Assembly (NCBI GenBank): GCA_905331475.1
Contig: CAJNYU010002387.1
Location: forward strand, 1-64,000
Source of the DNA: Rotaria socialis
Lineage: Eukaryota > Rotifera > Eurotatoria > Philodinida > Philodinidae
Reading direction: 5' to 3'
Length of the DNA: 64,000 nucleotides
Below are positions 1-13,105 of this stretch, piece by piece. How positions within the stretch are numbered: the stretch's first letter is position 1; each line of letters begins with the position of its first letter. The translations under genes and the position numbers were made by a program. A model generated the notes under the pieces. The model made no database searches, was not told the origin of the DNA, and saw nothing but the letters and a program-made list of their open reading frames with translations.

Positions 1-842
1 GAAATTAACATCGACGGAATATTTATAAATAATCTGAGTTTCGCTGATGATACTGATCTTATAGATGAAGAAGTTAGCTCACTTCAACGGCAAATTGAGC
101 TAACCAAGACAGCTGCCGAAAAAGCAGGACATATCTTGAATATAAATAAAACCAAAACCATGGTATTTGGAGACAGGAACATTGCAAGTAGTATTCAAGT
201 AGCAGGAGAGACCATTGACAACGTAGAAAAATTCGAATATCTGGGTAATCTACTAACATGGGATAACAATTGCTCGGAAGAAATTAAAAGGAGAATAGGA
301 AAAGCGACAGGTGCAATGGCTTCATTGAAACACATATGGAATAGCAAGAAACTGAAGATAGAAAACAAACTTAAAATCCTAAAAACATGTGCCTTCAGTG
401 TGCTCCTATATGCATCAGAGACATGGAGTCTAAAAGAAGCCAACAGAAAGAAGCTATTGGCATTTGAAATTAAATGTTACCGACAGATTCTAAGAATCAA
501 TTGACGAGACAGGATACGAAATGAAGATATCAGAAAAAGGATATCAAATGAAGAAACGATAATGGACACCATTAAGAAGAGGAAATTAAGACTATTCAGT
601 CACATCTGCAGAATGGACGATAATAGGTTGATAAAACATACAATATTTGCCATAACGAACGGAAAATCCCGATGAGGACGTCCATGCAGAGAGTGGCTGG
701 GCGATATAACAGAGTGGTGTCAACGCAGTGGGCAAAAATTGTTCCATCTTGCATAAGACCGACAGTCATGGAGGAATTTGATTTAGTAAATGGTTGGCCC
801 CAAGGGGCGCAAAGCCTATGGGATATGATGATGATGATGATT
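1..842 (+). pseudogene. non-LTR (LINE) retrotransposon, decayed 3' end
   Basis: The window opens inside the reverse transcriptase of a LINE. Frame 1 is open from base 1 to a TGA at 502-504 and contains the RT motif C as FADD (about residues 14-17), followed by the typical thumb and C-terminal region: 'YLGNLLT', 'LLYASETWSL', 'FEIKCYRQILRI'. After the TGA the same frame goes on with family-like sequence ('RLFSHICRMDDNRL') and meets another stop near 673 inside a GR-GRP-like stretch. The 3' end is a short (ATG)n run near 826-840, a usual LINE tail. The copy is therefore 5'-truncated by the window edge and inactivated by at least two nonsense codons. The family (RTE/CR1-like) is not resolved. 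Confidence 0.85.
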
Positions 843-2487
843 CTTTTTTTAATAAGGAAATAAATTGCAGCATCGAGTGTTCTAAAAATGTATCTAAATT
901 GGCGAAACAATGATCCGGTTGATCATTAGATTTTGTCACATCTTGTATAAGTATTATTGATTTGAATTTGAAAGTAACTACAAAAAAATTAAAAAGACAT
1001 ATCTTACTATCTATTATTGTAGGAATCCAACTAACATTAGTTAAACAGTATTTCGATTTCAATGAGTATATTCAGAGTTGAAGGATTTTCATTGAAAAAA
1101 AAAAGATTTTTTTTCGTTTTTTTCATCGCTCCTTATTTACTCTTCCCTTGAGTGTTTGACTATTGTTATGTACACTCAAGGGGGAAACAGCTAAAATCAG
1201 ATTTTTTTATTTTTGTTTTTGATTTAAATCAAAAAAATCAGCTGTTTCCCCCTTGTGTACACTCCTTTTCAAAAGTGTGTGCATTTTAGAAAAAAAAGGG
1301 ATGGCAAGGCAAACAGAAATGGATTGTATAATGCTGCTATACAGCAAAATGTAAGAGAAGAATCATTCGAACAAAACAACAAGTAAACATAGTCAGCCGT
1401 AAAAAATATTATTTTCAACAATAAAAAGCCGAGTATTAATTTTAAGTTATTAGTCCAGGTGAGTGAATTATTAAGAAGAGTTTCAACAGCAATAGAATCT
1501 GTCTGGACTGTTGTATGGAAAGCAGCAAAGTATTACGAATAGAATGATATTTTTTCTTCCTTTTACTTCATCGATTTCAGTTAATAAATAGTTAACTGAT
1601 CAAAATGAATATAATTTAACTACGAATATAATGAAGCCTGCGGGAGTAGATTTGAGTATAACTGAACGTACTGCATGGTATGAGACACAAACTACTATTG
1701 CGAAAAGTCTGAGTCGCCACGAAGAATACTTTTAATAATCTATCCATGGTCCACACGTTGGATGATCAATACTCTGGTACATCTGATAAGTTTTGTGATT
1801 TAATAATTTATTCCTCTAGATGGATTTAAGCTAAACCTTTGAGAACGAGTATGAGTCTGATACGAACGATTCTAACAGTCATATGCATATAGGAATGTAG
1901 TAGCGTTCGAGATCAATGCCAGTACTACGATCATACCCCTTCGCTCCTATTCCTTAGTCCTCATCGTTCGTAGACATAGATATCACTTCAGCTACCTTAA
2001 GTCCTGGTAACATATGGGCGAATTTGCACAGACGAAGAATTTTGAAACCATTGAAAACAATAAAAAGGACCGTATTGTATAATGAAATTAGTCTCACAAT
2101 AAGCATGATCGTATCCCTTTGCAGTCTGCCACCGAATTCGGTTAGTCTAGCAAAATCTCAAGCTTGAGATCTATGGTGGGTCTTTTCGGTTAGCGACAAA
2201 CGTTTCCGACTCACCGAAATATGCACTAGAAGAGCAGCAACATCATGTGAAGAAACCAATTTATGGATTTAACTAGTTGTGATTGTGTTCTATAGATTTA
2301 ATGATGGTTTTTTTTAGAGGGTGAGTGAAGATGGGAATAAAATGAAAATTCACACGCGCACTCTTTATGAAAAGATATTTCCATAAAAATATCCAAAGTA
2401 ATCGACATTGCAGAAAATTTCTCTCGATTTTACTTTTCAGATATTTATCATTTTTAACTTTTAAAAAGAATTTTCTTGCTAGTAAAC
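843..2487. other. intergenic, no gene seen
   Basis: A+T-rich sequence without a convincing reading frame. It holds one short hairpin element (listed separately). A pyrimidine tract with 'TTTTCAG' about 45 bp before the ATG at 2488 could be a splice or trans-splice acceptor for the next gene. Confidence 0.5.
1170..1260. repeat. hairpin MITE-like inverted repeat
   Basis: The arms GTACACTCAAGGGGGAAACA (1170 onward) and its near reverse complement ending at 1260 face each other across an A/T-rich loop of about 40 bp. The arms share AAGGGGGAAACAGCT exactly. This is a compact foldback of the kind left by non-autonomous DNA transposons. No target duplication is certain. Confidence 0.6.
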
Positions 2488-3721
2488 ATGGCCACCGCAG
2501 GCGGAGGAGAAGAAGCATTAGTACAGCGTTTATTACGTATCACTGACGTTGCACAAGAGTCACTGGACATTCTTGCACCCATTAGTGGTTATGCGAAATC
2601 ACCCCTTGTTTCACTTGAAGAAGCAGTCGTGCCACTTGTTCCTATTGTAGCCGATATTCAGAGTCATGCATACATTGCTAAATTAAAATGTAAGAAACCT
2701 GTCGATAATTTGACACAAGATGAATCGGCATCGATTATGCTTTACACCATGGGATGGGAGCCTCTTGACGAATGCCTCTACGTGGTCTTGAATAATACAT
2801 TACGAGCAACGGATCGGCAGCAAAAACTCAAACCTTGGTATCTTTATTTGAGACTTTTTATAAATGCACTGTTTCGTCTTCCATTGCTTTCGATAGCTGC
2901 ATACAGAGGTGTTAAATTAGACCTTAGTAATCGCTATATCGAAGGAGAAACAATTGTTTGGTGGGGTTTCTCATCGTGCACAACATCTGTCGGTGTGCTA
3001 AAATCAGAAATGTTCTTGGGAAAAACCGGCACCAGAACTATGTTTAACCTTCAATGTAAATCAGCTAGAGACATCCGGAAGCATTCGTTTTATCCAGTGG
3101 AAGATGAAGTACTCCTTATGGCTGCAACACAATTTAAAGTAGTCAGTTCTCTTGATCAAGGTAATCTTCACATTATTCAACTGGAAGAAACTATTCCACC
3201 ATTTCCAATTCTACAACCAGTATCTATTATTGGTTCATTGCCAACCAATCCGAATCCATCTGGTGAGTTCAAAAGATTTACTTAACAGTTATAATACTTT
3301 CCATCTCGAACACTGTTTTAAAAAATGGTTGAGCTATATTGAATTTATCGAATACAGGACCAAAAGAAAAGAAATGATGCTTTTTGTATTACAGATGATT
3401 TGATAACGACTGCTGTTGGCATAAGCAACGAAGAACATGATAAACATTCGCATAAATCTCAAGTAAGCGCAAACCACTTCCGAATTGTTCATCAATTTTA
3501 CACTTATATCATTCGATTTATAGATCAACACATATGAAGCAGCTGCCAGTAAGAACAAAAAAGCAGAAGTTACTTCCATCACTAGCTCAGTAAGATTATA
3601 ATTATTGAAGAACAAAAAATATTCATCAAAAATTTCATTCTTTCAGATGTCGAACGTGAAAATCAGTGCTTCAACAAACGAAAGTAAGATTTTTATTGCC
3701 TTGGGAATGAGAATTATCTGA
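2488..3721 (+). CDS. NAD(+)-protein-arginine ADP-ribosyltransferase (ART family)
   Basis: Large exon 2488-3262 encodes an ART domain with the R-S-E triad in order: Arg in 'AAYRGVKLDLS', Ser in 'WWGFSSCTTS', and an ExE-type motif in 'PVEDEVLLMA', the arrangement of arginine-specific enzymes that transfer ADP-ribose from NAD to protein arginines. A TTG lies in frame upstream at 2476; the first ATG at 2488 is preferred. The exon ends at a good GT (TCTG|GTGAGT). Three further exons keep frame through consensus introns: 3395-3462, 3524-3589 and 3647-3721. They give a polar Ser/Asn/Lys tail, total about 327 aa, with AATAAA overlapping the stop. The later exons are inference from splice signals; without splicing the frame stops at 3285. 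No signal peptide is evident. ART genes are highly multiplied in bdelloids. Confidence 0.85.
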
Positions 3722-3885
3722 ATAAAACTGGTTATATTTATCAGTCACGGTGCATCCACAGGAAAAACTCCCGTAGATAATGCTATAATCTTTTAAAAGA
3801 GTCTTTTTCTGTTCTTAATACTTTGCGAATCTTGCGTGATGTTTTTTATTCGAAGTATATGAGAATAATTCATTCGATTGAGTAC

Positions 3886-4000
3886 CAGAGACGAGCACAG
3901 GACAACGTTTTCTGCCCTGTCCTGCTAGCTTTTATGTCCTGGCGGGCGGCAGCACAGGACACCAGGACGCCAGGACCGCTCTGTCCTGTGCTCATCTCTG
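3886..4000. mobile_element. 115-bp hAT-like MITE
   Basis: Terminal inverted repeats start CAGAGACGAGCACAGGACA on the left and read CAGAGATGAGCACAGGACA from the right. The element is flanked by a perfect 8-bp duplication TTGAGTAC (3878-3885 and 4001-4008). An 8-bp target duplication with CAGAG termini is typical of hAT transposons. The interior is a G+C-rich set of CAGGAC repeats and has no coding capacity. Confidence 0.8.
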
Positions 4001-4530
4001 TTGAGTACATTGTAAGGGATTTTTATTTCAAGAAAAATTTTCCACTTCTACATTATTTCGATAAAAACAGAATTCAGGTCGATTTATTGAAATCTTCTAG
4101 AATTGGTTTAGTCGTTCTTAAAAGTAAGTTCTTCAAGTAATAGGAGTCACTAAAATCTGAATTATATACTTGAAATTCAATCGTAAATTAGCGAGTTATA
4201 TGTATAATTTTGTGTATCATCTATTGCGTTACAGGCTGATAAATAAAAGTATTTTTTTTATTCACTCTCTGAAGTACACAGGCGTAATCGAGCTTCTTTT
4301 TTTGTCAAATGTTATCTCGGTATATGTATCTATTGGTTGCTCAAAGACAATAGAAATATTTTTTTTTGAAAAAGAGTGGTCCCAAGTAGGAGAGAAGTGA
4401 AGGCCTCGAAGTTTTACAAACGAGAACATATTTTGTTATCGGCAGTTAAATATTTGAATATAGAGTAGTGAAATTAACTGTACAAGATTTTATAAGTGTT
4501 TTCAGTAGCAAATTAAAGATTCAAACGACG

Positions 4531-4580
4531 AGGGTGTGGGTGTTCATCGAGAGATATACACCCACACACAGCCACACCCA
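4531..4580. repeat. telomere-repeat-like hairpin (copy 1)
   Basis: A G-rich arm GGGTGTGGGTGT is followed by the spacer TTCATCGAGAGATATAC and a C-rich arm CCCACACACAGCCACACCC. The arms are made of TGTGGG-type units, the telomere repeat type of bdelloids. The same spacer recurs in the copy at 14.05 kb. Confidence 0.65.
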
Positions 4581-4648
4581 GAATTTATTGCTTATCTTAA
4601 CCATATAATTTTTTTACCAAAATTCGTGAGTGGTCGAAAATGCTCTTA

Positions 4649-5271
4649 CGAGGGATTGCCACCAAGTGTTCAATCGCCTTGGCGTTGAAACTACTTACAT
4701 TATGTAGCTTTCGAGGAGTTATGAATACGCTAAAAATATTTTGGGCGGATAGCTTATTGTTACGAAAATAGGCCATTTTTATTGTATTTTTTAATTATTG
4801 CCGTAGCCCCCTTCAGTAACAGTCGAAAATTGATTTTCGAATTTTGACTTGAAATTTTATGTAGCAATACATCTCAACGAGAGTAGTGTTTTTTTGAATG
4901 TTTTTGATCATTGAATTTATTTGTTTCATTAAATCTGCTACTTCATTTGAAAGATGTATAATAAAAATTTCTCAATACTCGTGTCTAACGATATGAACAG
5001 TAGAAAGGTCTGAAACGCTCACAAAAAGTTGTTATCCTTAGCGAGTCTTTCTCTGAAAAGTTCCAAGTCAAAATTCGAAAATCAATTTTTTTTAATGTCC
5101 CTGGGGGAGGGGGCAGGCACTCAGAAAAGCTCATATCTTAGAAATGGCCTAGTTTCGTTACAATAAGCTATCCGCCCAAAATATTTTTAGCATATTCATA
5201 ACTCATCGGAAGCTACATAATGTAAGTAGTTTCAACACAAAAGCGATTGAATACCTGGTGACCCTCCCTCG
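4649..5271. mobile_element. 623-bp foldback transposon with long inverted repeats
   Basis: Termini CGAGGGATTGCCACCAAGTG... and its inverted partner ending CCCTCG at 5271 are flanked by TTA on both sides (4646-4648, 5272-5274). The arms match almost continuously for about 130 bp (for instance TTTTGGGCGGATAGCTTATT), and a second inner inverted stretch (AAAATTGATTTTCGAATTTT) makes nearly the whole element fold back. There is no open frame, so it is a non-autonomous element. Confidence 0.85.
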
Positions 5272-5520
5272 TTAGTATTAAAATAGGTTTTTCAAAAGAA
5301 TAAAAAGATAAAGAAAAAGTGGTTTTTCTGAATTTATTTTTCATCGGTTTTAGTTGAACCGCAGGTATGTTGTAGAGAAAATAAATCTGAAGATCTTTGG
5401 CGGTGGATGTTTTAATGAATTTTGATTTCGATCTATGGCAAATGAGCAAAATACTGAAGCAGGGCGAATCTCCAGCTAAAACAGCTGGACCGTTCGCTTT
5501 ACGTACATTTTCTTGCTGGT

Positions 5521-5555
5521 CGTTCGCTTTATGTGTAGTGCACATAAAGCGAACG
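5521..5555. repeat. perfect 15-bp stem hairpin
   Basis: CGTTCGCTTTATGTG and its exact reverse complement CACATAAAGCGAACG are separated by five bases. Partial copies of the stem lie at about 5491, 5763 and 5949, so this is part of a small degenerate repeat family. Confidence 0.6.
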
Positions 5556-8500
5556 GAAAGTATTTTTTTATTAAGCCAATAAAAAATTGAAAATAACTTC
5601 AATTAAGTTGAACCGCTAGAGAACGATAGAGCTGAAGATGACGAATCGAATGATATCAATTTCAGAAAAATCTATTGAAATTTTCGAACAGGAGCGAGTA
5701 AATACTTTAATTTTTTATATTTTGCTTGTTTTTCACTGGGGCGTTTGTTTTGTGAACATGATCATAAAGCAAACGTTTGGACTTTTCTGTTTTATACCGC
5801 TGATTGCTCAACTATGTTTCTAGGTATTAATTATATTTTTATATGAGCAGATGCAGAATTTTTTTCTCTTTCCCATGGTATAAAAATGATATTTTTAAGA
5901 CATAAAATAAGTCTGATATAAGATTCAGAATGAACACGCCTACAGTCTCCGTTCGCTTTAGGGACATTGACTCTAATTATAGGGTTCTGGGGGTGTCACA
6001 GACCGTGACAGACAGGGTTGAAGACCGTCACAGAAGTGATAGACGAGCTTCACAGGCGTCGCTGAACATCACAGATCTTCGATACAGGAATAGCGAATAT
6101 AAGTTACTAAGTTCTAAAGAGAGTATATCACCTTTCTCTTTATTGTAGTTCTAGTAATTAAATGACAAATGGTGAGTGAATGGCTACCAGGGTTCATGAA
6201 AAAAAGCAGAATTTACATGCCTGTTGAGACTGGTAACACCGTGTTTCACATTTTTAATCCCAAAGGGACTGCGCTAACAGCTTTTGTAAGAGATAATGCT
6301 TTTTTAATTATTGCGAAAAGTTAAGTTATTGGCTTATTCAAAGTCAAAATTTAGTCGGAGGCAGTTATAACTTCGATTCCACCTCCGACTCCGACTCCGG
6401 AATTTAGGAGGTGTGGGTGTGGGTGTGATGTTTGAGGGTGGGTATCTATTGATGAGTATAACTGTCCATACCAACACCCATACCCGTTTTCGAACATACG
6501 AAGAAACCATAGACGAAAATCATTTGAAAAAAGATGAGTTATATTAGTGCTGACTTGTCACGTGAAATTTCTTGAGTCTTTTAAAAAGATGACAGGACTG
6601 GTGTTAACAAGTCTTCATTACCATTATTATCATTTTTAGACGATGCACAATTTGCTGCTCCCGTCGCTTTCAAGAAACTTCATCGGTAGTATTAATTTCT
6701 CATATGGTCACTAAAAATGCGACCGAAGAAAATATGTTGTGATTACAGAACTATTTAGGCGAACAAAAGTTTTGTTCTGAGCATCCATCTGTTCGATCGT
6801 TTTCCATACTTAGTCGAAGAAAATCCTTTACTCTCTAAGAGTGGAATACGAGAATACGACGTTAAAGGCCGTACGAACCATTCAATTTGCCATGCCAACA
6901 ATGATCTATTGAAGAGTATCTCGATTCAGGTTAGAATGAAAAAAGATTAGCGAATACCATCATATTTGTGCCAAATGCGGCGAATGTCGTTGCAGTGATT
7001 CATTTTACAGTGGCCTTCGTCTCTATCGATTACCTTCCCACTTTTGCTTCCAACTAAGAAGCATATGCGAATCGATCCATGATTGGATCAATTTATTAGG
7101 AACATCATCTTCTGAATATTTCTAACGTCGGCCGACTTGAGTAGCACTGCCAGAATAAACAAATACGTTCATTGGTAAGGACCTGTTCTGTTTTCAGACG
7201 ATCTTCAACAACTCGTTTCGATTGAATCTGTCAATGGACATCTCATGACAATGTGGACACAACTTATTTTAAAAATGATTCTTGTTTGATATGAATAGCC
7301 GCGAGCTACGAAATCCGAATACCTAGAGTGATGCATGCAAAATAAGTAAACATCATCGGCTGGAGATAGCGAGCATCCACTCGATACACGACAGCTGAGA
7401 GATGAATTCTAACTAAATCTATGATTTACTGTACGTAGCACAGTTGAACAAAATTATGCAAACACTGGGAAGGATTCATCATTATTAAAAGTTTCCCTCT
7501 GATTTTGAACTAAGAATCTCTCATCGAATATGAGCAGAATTGGTGAATCAATGTCTTGGAAAATTGCTATCCATCTAATATGTAATTCTCACTTGTGCAT
7601 GAAGTATCAGCAATGTTTCGTTCGAAGTGATCGACAGTTTTGATTAACCCAAGTGGATCATGATGATTCGTTGATCATATGATCCTCAAACATAATTTCG
7701 AATTCGAAGCTTTCACATTCCATTGATCGATAGAGATGAAGGAAACGATCCGTGCCTATCATGCATAAATTGCATGATCCAAAGTTAGATTATGTGTTGA
7801 CCAGTAGGGCTTTTGCGTTGATTGACATTGGTGGACAACCCAATAATAAGAAAGATTCGTCGATCTTGTGATCCCTGTTATGAACTTTGAAATCGAGGAC
7901 TTTTGCTTTTAAGTGAGCGAAAAAAGTGAGCATAACTATTGGCGGAATTAGGATCATTTAGTGGTTGCATCACTTTTCACCAGTACGCCTTCTCCAGATC
8001 TCTGTCTTCATATATGCAATATTGCTAAATGGAGGTATTGGAAGAGAGATGATATGGATGCGATGATTAGTTTATCATATAATATTTTCGAAAGAGAATG
8101 ATTGCCATGTTTCCATGCAGCTTGTATCGAATAAATGAACACAATCAGCGTTGTCTTCATTCATGAAACTTTTGAACTAAAACCATTAAATGAACCAATG
8201 AACTTCATTTGGACGTTCACACAAAGTATATGAATAAAATCATTGGAGAACCTCCATTGATTTACCATGAGAGGCTTTTCTCAAACACACTGCGCAAGCT
8301 TCAGTTAATAGGTAGTGTAGCAAGCGGATAGTATCCCAATGATGAATATTCACTGGTCAAACGATCATTGATCCATAATAGTAAAGAGTCACCTAAATTT
8401 TGCTATGAAAATGAAAGGCGAACAGTACGATGATAAAAACTATCCGCGGCGCATACGATCATTGCTTTAACACAAATACATTATGGTTCTTTCACAAAGT

Positions 8501-8949
8501 GGAACATAAATGAACAAAACACTTGTGTTACATGTTATTCATTTGTCATGCACTGTCGACTAATGTGTTCGTTCTTAGAAATGGATCTCTTTGGAATGAA
8601 ACTGTATTTGAACAAAACAATAGTGATCGTGTTGCGAATTCATTATTCACGTTATCTTTGCTCTAAGGAGTAAATCACTACCAATGCCTTCACCCTGATG
8701 AAAAATAAGCGAATTGAATCATTTTAAGCGTCGTGATGACCATTTATGTGATTTGTAATTATAATCTACCTTCCTATATTGAAATCGTTGATTCAGATTG
8801 AACAATATAGACGAACATCAGAATGATTCGATTCATTCATCTATCGTGTAAAATCCGAGCACGCAAAGATATCGTTCACCTTTCAAAGAAGTTAGTAATA
8901 TGGAAGAGTAGATCGTTAGTGAAGAGTTTTCATTAATCTTGCTATTCTG
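5556..8949. other. long non-coding stretch, decaying repeats
   Basis: I see no gene here. Around 5990-6080 there is a run of CACAGACCGTGACAGA-like imperfect repeats. Beyond about 6650 the sequence repeatedly shows fragments such as GATCTTCGATC, GATTGAATC and GAACAAAAC. These look like very diverged relatives of the satellite units that become regular after 9 kb, suggesting the array once extended further left. Confidence 0.4.
6408..6486. repeat. telomere-repeat-like hairpin (copy 2)
   Basis: G-rich arm GGTGTGGGTGTGGGTGTG, then GGGTGGGTA, a loop with GATGAGTATAACTG, and a C-rich arm CCAACACCCATACCC. It is the same layout as copy 1 with a different loop. Confidence 0.6.
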
Positions 8950-11900
8950 AAGAAATGGCGCAGTCAAAAGCATGACTTCAACGTCAACAAAATTGCTGAT
9001 CAGAACTGTTACACATGCGATTAATACAAGGCATTTGCCATATGACCTTTGAACAGCTGACTGAGCAACAATCTTCGCTAGGAAGTGCGCAAAATAGGTG
9101 AACAGAACTCTTATAAGAAACTTTCATTCGTCCTTTGATCTTCGCCAAGCTGGCTCACTAGAAAACTTTGCTTCGAAGTGAACAAAAGATGTGAACCGAA
9201 CAGTGATCAAAAAATTTTCCTTCCCATGTAATCGCCGATCAGCTGATCGAATCGCAAACTTTCCTGCGAAGCGAGCATAAGAGGTGAACAGAACTCTGGT
9301 GTAGACTGCTCCGTTCCCAAGTGATCTTCAATTAGCTGACTGAGCCGTAAGCTCTCTGTCGAAGTGACCAAAAGAGGTGAACAGTACTTTATTTTATAGT
9401 GTTCTCCTGCCATGTAATTTTCAATCGTCTGACCAACGCGTAAGCTTTCCTGTGAAGCGAGCAAAACAGGAGAACATAACTCTTGTGTAGAGCGCTCTTT
9501 CCCCAGTAATCTTCAATCACCTGACTGAGTCACAAGCTCTGCTCCAAAGTGAGCAAAAGAGGTGAACAGTGCTCTCATCAGAACATTTCATTTCGCGTGT
9601 GAACTTCGATCAACTGATCGAGTCGCACCACAGCTTCAATCTGAGGGGAAAAGGTGACCAGATATCTAATAGGAAAAATTCATTTCCTATGTTATCTATA
9701 CCAGCTGAATGAGTCACAACCTTTCCTTATAAGTGAAAAAAATAGGTGACAAGAACCTTTATACAAAATTTCCCGTTCAAATGTGATCTTTGATCACCCG
9801 ATCGAGTCGCAACCTCGGCTTCCAAGTGAGCGAAACAGGTGAACGCAACTCTACTAAGAAATTTTTCATTGCCATGTGATCTTCGATCAGCTGATCGAGT
9901 CACAAACTTTGCTTGAAAGTGAGCAAAATAGCTGAACGGAACTCTGGTGATAAGAAATCCTCTTTCATCATGTGATCTTCGATGAGCTGACGGAGTCGAA
10001 ACCTTTCCTTCGACGTGAGGAAAAGAGGTGAACCGGAGTCTGCTTTAGGGTGTTCGTTTGGCTTGTTGTCTTCGGCTAGTTGACCCAGTCGCAAGCGTCG
10101 CTTGGGAGTGAGGAAGACGGGGGGAAAGAACTGTCATAAGAAATTGTCCTCTGCCATTTCATCTTCGATTATCTGACCGCGTTAGAAACTATGCTTCGAA
10201 GTGAGTGAAAGAGTTGAACAGCACCTTGGTAGAAAATGTTTCTTTGGCATGTGATCTTTCATCAGCTGACCGAGTCGCAATCTTTGTTTCGAAGTAAACA
10301 AAAGAGCTGAACAGTATCTTATTTTATAGTGTTCTTCTGGTATCTGATCGAAGATCAGATAACTCAGTCGCAACCTCTGCTTCGAAGAGAGCAGAAGAGC
10401 TAAACAGTACTTTACTTTATAGCGTTCTTCTGCCATGTGATCTTCCATCGGCTGACCGAGTAGCAATCTTTGCTTCGAAGTGATTTAAAAGGTGAACAGA
10501 ACTCTTCTAGGAAAATTTACTTTCCCATCTGATCTTCGATCAGCTGACCGAGTCACAAACTTTGCTTCGAATTGAGCTGAAGAGGTGAACAGAACTCTCA
10601 TGATGAGTGTTCCTTTGCAATGTGCTCTTCGACAAGCTCAGCGAGTCGCAAGCTTTGCTTCGAAGTGAACAAAAGAGCTGAACAATACTTTGTTTTATAA
10701 TGTTCTTCTGCCATTTGATCTTCGATCAGCTAACCGAGTCGCAACCTCTGCTTTGAAGTTAGCAAAATAGATCAACAGAAGTCTCTTGTATAGTATTCTT
10801 CTGCCATGTGGTCTTCCATCGGCTGACCGAGTAGCAACCTATCCTTCGAAGTGAGCAAAAGAGGTGACCGGCATTGTGGTGTGGAGTGTTCCCTTCGCAT
10901 GCTGTCTTCGATCACCTAACCAAGTGGCAACCTTTTCTTTGAAGTGATCAGAACAGCTGAGCAGAACTCTCATGACACGTATTGCTTTATCCTGTCACGT
11001 TCGATCAGCTGGCCGAGTCGCAAACTTGGCGTCGAAGTGAGTGAAACAGGTGAACAGAACTCTTATGACAAAACTTCCTGTGGGATGCGAGCTTCGATTA
11101 ACTGCCGGAGTTGCAACCTTTGCTTGGGCGTAAGCAAAATAGCTGAACATAATTCTGGTGATAAGACATTTTCCTTGGCCATGTGATCTTCGATCAGGTG
11201 AGCGAGTCGGAACCTTTGCTTCGAGGTGAGCCAGACAGATGAATAGAACTCTTATAAGAAATTTTTCGTTCGCATGTGCTCTTCGATTAGCTGCCCGAGT
11301 CGAAACCTTTTCTTCGAAGTGAGCAAAACAGGTGAACAGAAATCTCATGATGAGTGCTCCTTTAGCATGTGCTCTTCGACAAGCTGACGGAGTCGCAAGC
11401 TCTGCGTCAAAGTGAGCAAAAGAGGTGAAGAGCAGGCTCTTTTATAGTGTTCTTCTCCCACGTGGTCTTTGGTCAACTGAGCGAGTCGGAACCTTTGCGT
11501 CGACGTGAGCAAAATAGGTGAATAGGACTCTACTCAGAAGTTTACCTTTCCCAAGTGATGTTCGATCACCTGATCGAGTCACAACCCCGGCTTCGAAGTG
11601 GCGAAACTAGGTGAACAGAGCTCTACTATGAAATCCCCCATTGCCGTGTGATCTTCGATGAGTTGATTAAGCGGCAACGTCGGGTTCGAAGTGAGGAAAA
11701 CATGTGAACAGAAGTCTGATAGGAAATGTTTCTTTGCTATATGATCTTCGATCAGGTGACGGAGTGGAAGCCCTTGCTCCGAAGTGAGAAAAGGAGGAGA
11801 ATAGAACTCTTGTAGGGAATGTTCCGCTGCATGTGATCTTCGATCAACTGATCGAGTCGCAACCGTTGCTTCAAAGTGAGAAAAAGAGGTGAACGGGACT

Positions 11901-13105
11901 CTTATTACAAATTTTCCTTAATCATGTGATCTTCGATGAGGTGACGGAGTCGAAACCTTTCCATTGAAGAGAGAAGAAGAGGTGAACCGGAGTCTGGTTT
12001 AGAGTGTTCGTTTGGCATGTTGTATGCGATTAGCTGACCCAGTCGCAAGCGTCGCTTGGAATCGAGAAAAACAGGAGAAAAGAACTGTGATAAGAAATTG
12101 TCCTATGGCATTTCATCTTCGATTATCTGACAACGTTGGAACCTATGCTTTGAAGTGAGCGAAAGAGTAGAACAGAACTTTGATAGAAAATCTTTCTTTG
12201 GCATGCGATCTTTCCTTAGCCGACTGAGGCGCAACCTTCGCTTCAAAGTTTGCAAAATAGGTGAGCAGAACGCTGATGCTCAATTTTCGTTTGCCATATG
12301 CTTTTTGATTAGCACACACAGTCCCAACTTTTGATTGGAGGTGAGTAACTGTGGTGAACATAACTGTTATAACAAATTTTCTTTTGCTATGTGATCTTCG
12401 ATCAGGTGAGCGAGTTGCAACCTTTGCTTCTAAGTGAGCAAATTAGGTGAATAGAACTGTGATAGGAAGTTTTCTTTTGGCATGTGATCTTCTATCAACG
12501 CACGAGGTTGGAAACTTTGCTTCGAAATAAACCGAACTGGGGAACAGAACTGTTATAGGAATATTTATTTTTCCAGGTACTTTTTGATCAACAGAGCGAG
12601 CCGCAACCTTTGCTTAGAAGCGAGCAAAATAGCTGAACAGAACTCTTATATCGAGTGTTCTTTTCTTATGTGTTCTACCATAAGCTGACCCAGTGGAAGC
12701 CTTGGCTTGAAAGGGAACGAAAGAATTGAACAGAACTTTACTAGGAACTGTTCCTTTGGCAGATGCTCTTCGATCAGCTAAGTGAGTCGCAACCGTTGCT
12801 TCAAATTGAGCCGAAGAAGTGAAAAGAACTCTTTTGTCGACTGTTCCTTTCCCATGTGATCTTCGACCAGCTGTGAGAGTCGTAACCTCTTCTTCGAAGA
12901 AAATAAAAGAGGTGAATAGAAGACTCTTTTATAGTGTTCATCTGCCATGTGGTCTTTCATCAGCTGACCGCGTCGCAACCGCTGCTTCAAAGTCAGTAAA
13001 AGAGGAGAACAAAACTCTATTTTGTACCGTTCCTTTGCCATGTGCTCTTCCGTCGGCTGACCGAGTCGCAACATTAGCTTGGAAGTGCTCAATGAATATG
13101 AATAT
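8950..13105. repeat. tandem satellite, about 94-bp unit, about 40 copies
   Basis: A unit built around GATCTTCGATCAGCTGACCG, AGTCGCAACCTTTGCTTCGA, AGTGAGCAAAAGAGGTGAAC and AGAACTCTT recurs every 93-96 bp; cores lie for example near 9229, 9322, 9418, 9510, 9606, 9784, 9879 and 9972, then on to about 13.1 kb. Copies differ by roughly 10-30% and are more worn at the left end. The reverse strand stays open over about three units at a time and would read as about 31-residue repeats ('SKQRLRLGQLIEDHM'). Because unit length is not a fixed multiple of three, the frame shifts between units, so I treat it as satellite DNA, not a gene. Confidence 0.85.

Noticed and set aside
10995..11348. Plus- and minus-strand frames of 80-117 codons inside the 94-bp satellite
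   Set aside because: They arise from repetition of the unit; the frame slips between units and no start or domain is conserved.
8950..13105. CRISPR-like regular repeats
   Set aside because: The whole 94-bp unit is repeated with divergence; there are no unique spacers between identical repeats, and the genome is eukaryotic.
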